This document shows positions 5,890-12,155 of a stretch of 12,155 nucleotides of DNA, piece by piece; within the stretch, counting starts at the first letter, position 1; every line of letters begins with the position of its first letter. Made by a program: the position numbers and the translations under genes. The notes beneath the pieces were generated by a model. It searched no databases. It saw only the letters and a program-made list of their open reading frames with translations, and was not told the origin of the DNA. Source of the DNA: Fennellomyces sp. T-0311 (Eukaryota > Mucoromycota > Mucoromycetes > Mucorales > Lichtheimiaceae); contig JALLLT010000169.1 of assembly GCA_025266875.1 (NCBI GenBank), forward strand, positions 1 through 12,155. The letters run 5' to 3'.

Positions 5890-7239
5890 CTAGTTTTCAA
5901 TATCTATATCTGTATATTCTGAACCAGAACTGCTATTTTCATTTACAGTATCTTCATCACTTGAAATGATAATAATACGGCGACGCTGACGGGGTCTTGG
6001 TGAAGGAATTCCATCTGATGAAATATCAGATACTCCTTCATCACTAGAATCAGAGTCATCTTCATTATCAGAGTCAGAGCCTTCAGAATCTACATCTGAG
6101 TCTTCTTGATCCAACTGTCTTGCTAATGCTTGCTCCTCTCTATGGTCCAATACATAAACAGTGCGAAGGCTATGCAAAAGACGGTTCCAAAACTGGCCTT
6201 CAAACTTGCGTCTCCATAAGAAAAAGTTCAAGCTTGCTTTGATTTGTTTCTTGGTAAAAGACTTAGGATACATACGAATCTTGATGCCATTCCAGGTGCC
6301 TAGTAACTTATAAGCAATTATACTATATAATAATTTAGCGCTTTACCTTCAATAGTATTGGTATGTGTGCCATCTGGTGCCACAAATTCAACTGAGTGAT
6401 TAACAGTAAAGTGCTGATAGTTATAACTTTCTCCATGTCTGGTAATCAGTTCCGAAATCCGTTCATATGCTTTCCAGCAATCAGTAAAAATAATTGATCC
6501 TGGTGCAACATGTTTCTTGATTAGCTTGAGTAAGGTTTTTGCATTTCTTCGCTTGACAGGAACCAAAAAGAGACGCCGTTCTGGTGTTCTTTCTACACCT
6601 CCAAGGACCCATTGACCTTAAAAAAGAACTTAGTTTAAGCTTACTATACACGATCTAACTTACCTTCTACTATATGACCAACATTGTACTTACGTTTACC
6701 AAACTTTGATTCATCAATCTCCACAATAATGCCTGGACCTCCAATTTTAATGATTTCACCTAACAAATTATTAGTAACTATAATATACAAAAAGCAGAAT
6801 ACTTACCATTTGGATCATGCATACTGTGCTCCAAATCAGACTCAATAAGCAACTTGAACTTGACAGCCAAAAGAGTCATGGTACTATGAGCAATACCAAG
6901 CATTTTTTCAATCCTACCCATAGAAACATCATTTAAAAGATAATAAAAACGTTTTAAAACTTTATGGATAGGAAGGTTTCCATGCTTGAAGATGGTCTTG
7001 TCAAAAATGGTGCGATGAGTACCACAAGTAGAACACTTCCAGGCCTTGCGATCTTGAGATAAATCCAAATTCATAAATCTTGGAGATCTACAGTTTTGAT
7101 TGGCACACATTGGACGTTCAGAGTAGATAATCTTGGCAACCAGTAAAAACAAAATAGCAATCCATTCACAAAAAAAGATCATGCAATCATTCGTTGGAAT
7201 CTCCAATTCATTGGAAATAGAAAGGCAGGACTGGTACAT
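5890..7239 (-). CDS. Merlin (IS1595-type) DDE transposase, four exons, apparently intact
   Basis: This is a cut-and-paste DNA transposase acting in the nucleus. Exons on the minus strand are 7239-6807, 6759-6664, 6616-6347 and 6299-5890. All junctions are GT-AG and in phase, and they give about 402 residues. An N-terminal zinc ribbon (C45, C50, C69, C72) precedes a helix-turn-helix-like segment (about 92-130). The catalytic triad is D160 (VEIDESKFG), D222 (FTDCWKAY) and E266 (NTIEGTWNGIK, which spans the third intron). Such a ribbon followed by DDE is diagnostic of the IS1595/Merlin family. After about residue 320 comes an Asp/Glu/Ser-rich tail of some 80 residues, with a basic patch PRPRQRRR and then IIIISSDED. 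The start ATG is the first in the exon. The frame is open 15 codons further upstream to a possible acceptor near 7276, so an additional 5' exon cannot be excluded. I could not define the element's terminal repeats. Confidence 0.85.
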
Positions 7240-7634
7240 TATAATAAAAGCCTCTTGAGTGGCAGCTTGAGGAAATCTTAAAAGTGGAAAGCAGACTTAA
7301 AACCATAGAATAAAGCTTGGTGGAATACTACCTTGAAGATCTATGATAAAAGTGGAAAGAAGAAGAAAGAAAATAAAAACAGAAAAATTTTATAATTAAA
7401 CACCGCGTGACTTCATCTTTCTATGACGTCGTGTTTACTGAATAAAAGCAATACTGTTTTTTTTCAAAAAGTACAAAAATTACATTTTGGTGTAAAATGA
7501 ACTTGAACCAACGACCTTTAAGTAGAAAGTCTAACACACTACGCTCTATGCTAAGTACCATTCTATTGTAATAATATTTTTGAAAACATTTTATGAGTTA
7601 GACGGACAGCAGCCTTCAGAAGCTAAGCCACCTG
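7240..7634. other. Non-coding stretch between Merlin and gypsy pol
   Basis: AT-rich sequence with no convincing gene. It includes the Merlin 5' flank with a duplicated AAAAGTGGAAAG (7276 and 7346 regions), an imperfect inverted repeat bounded by TAAACAC/GTGTTTA (7398-7439), the tRNA-like segment at 7485-7562, and a repeated GCTAAGCCAC just before the pol stop (7622-7642). A gypsy 3' LTR is expected here, but I could not delimit one. Confidence 0.5.
7485..7562 (-). other. tRNA-like segment, diverged third copy
   Basis: On the minus strand, TAGCATAGAGCG fits 11 of 12 A-box positions and GGTTCAAGTTC (7509-7499) is a near-perfect B box. The stretch TTAGACTTTCTACTTAAAGG between them resembles an anticodon arm. 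The block TAGACT...AAGGTCG-TGGTTC is shared with 5301-5378. It is likely a pol III SINE head or tRNA relic. Confidence 0.45.
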
Positions 7635-10600
7635 CTAAGCCACTGGCCAAATTCTATACCTGATCCGAAGGTCACGGCGCTCAGACGCGCGGACGGCAGT
7701 AGGATCATACCAAGGATTGCTCGAGACTGGAGACTTGATCTGAATGGTCTTGAGACGATCGGTGTGGACCCAGGAAGAATAGACTTGACCATTGAGGTCC
7801 TCCAACTTGTAAATATCGGTTTCGGGATGTACTGCGATAACCTTAAATGGGCCTTTCCAATTGAACTCCAGGCTCAACTTGTTTTCGTGGTGCATCAAAA
7901 CATGGTCACCAATGGAAAATTTTTGAGGTTTGAGGATCTCATCCCAGCGTTCCTTGTCCTTGGCAGCATTTTCCTTCAGCCGGCGTTCGGCGATGATGCA
8001 TGCCTCACGCAAGCGACGTACTTCTGGTACTCGACCATGCGCTTCGACAGGCGTGTCTTGAGGCGGCTCGGCCATATCAATGAATGGGCGCAGAGGGTCA
8101 CCAGGCAAACGAGGTTCTTGACCATAGACAAGGAAGTATGGACTAAAGCCAGTGGTGCGATGCTTGCGGACGCGGCAGGCAAACAAAGCAGTGTCAACAT
8201 ACTGGTCCCATGTGTGGATCCGGCCTTGAACAAACTTGCGCAGCATTTGCTTGAGGATGCCGTTTGTGCGTTCAGCCTTGCCATTGGTTCTTGGGTGAAA
8301 CGCCGAAGTGAGAACGTGGTTAATTTTGAGACTAATGAGCAAGGACCTTGGACATAAAGTTGGCACCGCGGTCCGTGCAGATTTCCATGGGACAAGAGAA
8401 ACGCATAACGATCTCCTCATAGAGGAACTCCACAATGGCAGCACCGGTGGCGTCAGGAACAGCGCGAGCAATGGTCCAGTTGGTGGCGTAGTCAACAGCA
8501 ACAAGAGGCCAACGGTTACCATTCAGTGTGGTGGGCAACTCGCCAATGAAATCGAGGTGCCAGCAGGCAAAAGGCGGTGGTACATCCAATGGCTTCATGG
8601 AGGCGTGATGGACTTGGCGGTCAGCATTGGAGGCCAGCTGACACTGCGGACACGCAGACAACCAATCTTGAATATCCGAACGCATATCGGGCCACCAGTA
8701 ACGTTTGCGTAAGACATCATACACTGTCGTTGTACCAGAATGGCCAAGGGACTTGTGGGTATCCGACACCAGATCCGCACGCCGAGCAAACATCACATAG
8801 CGAACCTCCTTGATAGTGTCACCGATCTTGACCTTCCGATATACCGCCGAGTTGTGCACCACAAATTTGTCCTTGTGCTTATCCAATAGGTCCTTGTACA
8901 TCGGCGGCTGTTGTTCTTCTGAAAGGGCATAGAACTTGGGCCAGTCGGATTCTTGGACAGCCTTGACCGCATATAGGAATTCTGGTTCCATTTCGGGTTC
9001 TTGGGTGATGCACTCGGGGCCATCACGACAAGACAACAGATCCGGGATGTGATTATCCTTGCCCAGTTTGTACTGGATGTCGGGATCGTACAATTCGAGC
9101 TCGGCAATCCATCTTGTGAGGTGAGGAGTCAGTTTGGTCTTGATCCGGAAGTACTTGAGAGGGTGGTGATCAGAAAAAACAGTGTATTTCCGGCCATCCA
9201 CAAAGCAACGCCAGGTGCGTAACGCATGCAAGATTGCTAAAAGTTCACGTTCCTGGGCTGGATAAGATCGTTCGGCAGTGGATAACTTCTTTGATTCAAA
9301 CGCCAATGGATGCATCAGACCGTCGTTGCCTTGCTATAGTAGCACTCCCCCCACACCGTAATCACTGCTATCCACCTCAATGATGTATGATGCATCCAGA
9401 TTTGGTAGTTGCAGGACTGGGGCGGCGGTCATGCGGGCCTTGATTTCCTCAAAGGCGGCTTGGCACTCAGGAGTCCACTTGATTGCCCTTTTCTTCGCAC
9501 CAGTACCTTTTGTCAAGTCTGTCAATGGCGCGGCCAAAGCAGCAAAATCACGGATAAACCGACGATAATGTGAACCGAGACCAACAAACTGACGTACTTC
9601 TTGAACATTCGTGGGCACCGGCCAGTCTTGAATCGCCTTGACCTTGGACCTTGCAGGGAGGATACCTTCAGCCGTCACCTGATGGCCAACAAACTCCAAC
9701 TCGGTCTTGAATAGCTCGCACTTCTTCTCATTTACAATAACCTTTGCCGCTCGAAACTTCTCCAAAATCGCTCGAACGTCCTTCACGTGCTGTTCCTTGG
9801 TCTTGCTGAACACCAAGACGTCATCCAGATACACCATAGCACACCGATCAAGGAATTCAGCGCCGATCACTGAGTTCATCCATGACTGAAAGACAGGAGG
9901 GCTGTTCATAAGACCAAACGGTAGAACTAGCCATTCGAACTTGCCATAGCGAGTGTTGAACGCCGATTTCGGAATATCCTCCTCCTGTAGCCGCAAATTA
10001 TGGTATCCGGATCGCAAGTCGAGCTTGGAGAAGTATCTCATGCCATGAAGACGTTTGAGACATTCATCGATACGTGGCAATGGTGTTGAATTGCGTTTGC
10101 TGATCCTGTTGACTGCCCGGTAATCGATGCACATCCTCATTTCACCCGTTTTCTTACATACGAACAGGACCGGTGCACCCCATCGCGACGAGCTTGGTCG
10201 GATCAGGCCCAAATCCAGCAATTCCTTCAACTGCCAACGCAGCTCATCCAACTCGCGCGGGCTCATTTTGTATGGCGGTCTTGAGATCGGGGCAGCATCG
10301 CCAGTGTTGATAACATGCTCAGTGTCGCGTTTGGGAGGGAGGCCAGGCAGTTTGTCTTGGAAAACATTGCTGAATTCCTCCACTAATGCTTTAGCCATCC
10401 CATCCAACGTAGGAGTGGTCTTGAAATCCACCGGTCGCAGGAAACAGGCAAACACATCATCAATCCCCTTGTGGCGTTCCAAACACTGGACTTGACGATG
10501 CGATATCAGGTACGCGAGCTCAGGGATCACACGTTTATGCCGTGGACAAAGGACATATTCATGCTCACCCCTCTGAATACGCCAGGTATCCAATTCCCAA

Positions 10601-11112
10601 TCCGGCATAGGTTGTACAGTCTTGAGCCAGTCGCGGCCGAGGATCACATCGAACTTCGTGTCAAGGACATAGGCGGTCACCTTGTGCTTATATCCTTGAG
10701 CATCCAACAACAACTCGGCTTGCTTGGTGATGGTGGTGGTATGTCCTCCAGCAGTTTCGACAATCTGGCTTGAGATCTCGCGCAATGGCAACTTGTCAGC
10801 AAGGCGTGGTGCTACATATGAGCCTGAAGCACCGGAATCGATCAACACATCAACAAGGACATCATTGCAAGACATTGAGTATAGAGGTAAATCAGTTTCT
10901 TTTATTGACAAAAGTGAATCAAGATACTGTTTATCCTCTTCCAAGGTTCGCTGTAACTCCAAGGACTCGTCGTCTTGCTCGTTCGACAGATCGATCAGGT
11001 TGGTTTCCGGGGTCTTGGGAGCTTGCTTGGGTCGAACCATGTTGAGGGAATGGTGTGGTGTTAGGGAGCGCGGAGGGACTTCCCTTAATCCAACCGCGCT
11101 TTGCCTTTTCCC
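7635..11112 (-). pseudogene. pol: Gypsy pol: protease, RT, RNase H, integrase (amber codon and frameshift)
   Basis: Numbering from the ATG at 11040: aspartic protease DSGA at 68-71; RT with catalytic D341 (SKLDLRSGYH) and YLDD at 404-407; RNase H beginning at D557 (EVDSSDYG). The frame is open upstream of that ATG to the slippery site at 11112, so pol was probably made as a gag-pol fusion. TAG at 9336-9334 replaces an expected Gln in the run VLL-stop-QGNDG, and the same frame then continues through RNase H (SDHHPLKYF). Integrase has an H2C2 zinc module (HKSLGH, CPQCQ) and a DDE core (HLDFIGEL, ICTDRG, KAERTNG). An extra base near 8343 breaks the integrase between the second D and the E. The C-terminus has a GPY/F-like module (WKGPFKV) and ends RIRYRIWPVA. 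No chromodomain is seen. Confidence 0.9.
11067..11112 (-). promoter_or_regulatory. Gag-pol -1 frameshift signal (slippery heptamer and stem-loop)
   Basis: On the minus strand GGGAAAA (11112-11106) is read in the gag frame as G-GGA-AAA, the canonical X-XXY-YYZ form. Five nt later AGCGCGG (11100-11094) pairs perfectly with CCGCGCT (11073-11067). Inside that stem, AGGGA-AG-TCCCT forms a stacked second hairpin. Pol lies exactly in the -1 frame and is open through the overlap. Gag terminates at 11087-11085, within the structure. Activity is inferred. Confidence 0.7.
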
Positions 11113-12131
11113 TGACCACCTGGGCGACCTTGCTTAATACCTGGTCTGGATGGGCAATTGCGAGCAAAATGCCCAAGGCCACCACAATTGTGGCACTCCT
11201 TGCCATCGATAGAGCCACGGCCACCGCCACCCTGTTGACGCCAGTTGAAGTTGTTTCCGCGACCAGGTGAGCGCCAGCTGGAACTTGGTCCTCTTGTACG
11301 GATGGCGTCAAGATCCATAGGAGCCACACCAGAGGAGCGCATATACTCAGGTACATGAAATTGGTGGGGCTGGGAGGCTTGCTGGTACTGCGGGGGCTGT
11401 TGCGGTTGCTGGTAGAATGCTTGCGCACCTTGGCCAAAGGCCATCATGGATTGCGTACGTTGGCTGTCACATAGCAGGGCCAACCGCATCGACTCGTTAG
11501 TGCTGGACGGGAAACGAAGCAAACCTCGGCACGGATAATAGGCTGCAAGCCTCGTTCGAAACGGTCCTTGGCCTCTTCGTCTGTCATGGATGGTAATGCG
11601 CACCAAAGAGCTTGAAACTGTGCGACATAGTCAGCAACAGTACGTTTTGCACAAGTTGGGCCAGTTGGTCTCTTGCTAGCTGCTTGACGTTGGCCGGGCT
11701 GTACGCTGCTTCAATTCGCTCCTTGAAATCCTTCCAGCTGATTTCGGTCTTGGTTTCGGTTGCCATACGATGTTGTTGCTGCCACCATATTTCGGCCTCG
11801 CCCCGAAGGAAGGTCACCGCGTAGTTAACGTATGCATGTTGACTGATAGACGACATCCCCAGGTAACGTTCAACTTGTCGCACCCAACTCTGCACAGCAT
11901 TCAAGGCGCGGCTGCCACTAAACGTATTGGCTCATGGACACGAGGTTGGAAGCCCAAATTTGGGGTCGTGGTTGTCGGAGCATTCTTGGCCGTCAGAAGC
12001 TCGGTGAGTGCTTGCATAACCAGTTTCATCTGGTCGTCTTTCGTGGCTTCCTCTGGCATTGGGGTTTCGTCGAATTCAATCAAAAGTTCTTCTCGTGTGG
12101 TGAATTCCTCACGTTTTAGGTCAGAATTCAT
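11085..12131 (-). pseudogene. gag: Gypsy gag with CCHC zinc knuckle, frameshifted
   Basis: The start is the ATG at 12131 (MNSDLKREEF), preceded by CAAGAAAAC. The Retrotrans_gag-type capsid core is recognisable (YVNYAVTFLRGEAEIWWQQ, WKDFKERIEAAYSPAN, then LWCALPSM and DRFERGLQPIIRAEV). It is followed by a Gln/Pro-rich linker and one zinc knuckle CHNCGGLGHFARNC (11195-11154), then a basic Gly-rich end and TAA at 11087-11085. The pieces lie in different frames, with shifts near 11905-11915, 11649-11656 and 11515-11527. The normal product packages the element RNA in cytoplasmic particles. This copy cannot make full-length Gag without corrections. Confidence 0.85.
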
Positions 12132-12155
12132 GTTTTCTTGTTGGTAACCTTGGAA

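Larger units (their letters stand above)
7635..12155 (-). mobile_element. Ty3/gypsy LTR retrotransposon, degenerate, 5' end outside window
   Basis: Gag then pol are read on the minus strand in the order capsid-like region, CCHC knuckle, protease, reverse transcriptase, RNase H, integrase. Integrase after RNase H defines Ty3/gypsy. The element continues beyond 12155, so the 5' LTR and primer-binding site are missing. No 3' LTR could be defined below 7635. At least five coding lesions (three in gag, two in pol) show that the copy is not self-sufficient. Confidence 0.9.

Noticed and set aside
7398..7439. Imperfect inverted repeat TAAACAC...GTGTTTA as a terminal repeat of Merlin or a small MITE
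   Set aside because: The arms match well only over the outer 7 bp. There is no matching sequence on the other side of Merlin and no flanking duplication.
7764..8357. 197-codon plus-strand ORF and other plus-strand frames over 7700-12150
   Set aside because: They are antisense to gypsy gag and pol, whose motifs and domain order are unambiguous.
9334..9336. TAG followed by CAA as a programmed readthrough site
   Set aside because: The position between RT and RNase H, where Gln is expected, and the lack of the full CARYYA context favour a point mutation.

Overview
The window looks like a transposon graveyard in a nuclear fungal genome. An early-diverging lineage (Mucoromycota, perhaps Mucorales) fits best. 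The reasons are short spliceosomal introns of about 40-60 nt with GTATGT/GTAAGT donors and CTAAC-like branch sites, a poly-Q/acidic fungal-style exon, and the co-occurrence of Ty3/gypsy, Merlin and CACTA/Plavaka-like transposases. The lineage is inferred from these features; no marker gene is present. Nearly everything is mobile or repeat DNA, and only the 60-codon partial ORF at the left edge could be an ordinary host gene.

Left part (1-3997). Element A (184-3994) has 46-bp terminal inverted repeats beginning CACC, a 3-bp GTA target duplication, and a 41-bp-period repeat array just inside its left end. It sits directly in front of the start codon of the edge ORF. Element A carries one spliced gene of unrecognised family (577-3717) and no transposase. 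That gene is dead: it has an in-frame TAA at 739, a frameshift near 1144-1165, and a second transposon (element B, 1383-3371) inside exon 2. Element B is an almost perfect giant palindrome with two arms of about 836 bp around a 316-bp spacer. It is flanked by a perfect 9-bp duplication TGGGCCATA. Removing B plus one duplication copy gives an uninterrupted exon 2 reading frame.

Middle (3998-7634). On the minus strand lies the 3' part of a Plavaka/CACTA-like transposase pseudogene (4046-5201). It is cut off at 5201/5202 by a 323-bp repeat present as a 99% identical tandem pair (5202-5848), each copy containing a tRNA-like segment. Next is an apparently intact four-exon Merlin (IS1595-type) DDE transposase on the minus strand (5890-7239), with an acidic C-terminal tail holding a SUMO-interaction-like motif. 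A further, diverged tRNA-like segment lies at about 7485-7562 on the minus strand.

Right part (7635-12155). A degenerate Ty3/gypsy retrotransposon runs on the minus strand and continues past the window edge on its 5' side. Gag has at least three frameshifts. Pol (protease, RT, RNase H, integrase) has one amber codon and one +1 frameshift. The gag-pol overlap still shows a textbook -1 frameshift signal: slippery GGGAAAA, a 5-nt spacer and a GC-rich stem-loop.

The most notable items are the nested A/B insertion with its precise footprint, the unrecognised gene carried by element A, the Merlin transposase with its unusual tail, the gag-pol recoding signal, and the recurring 'gypsy pol end plus tRNA-like' unit found in both orientations around Merlin.
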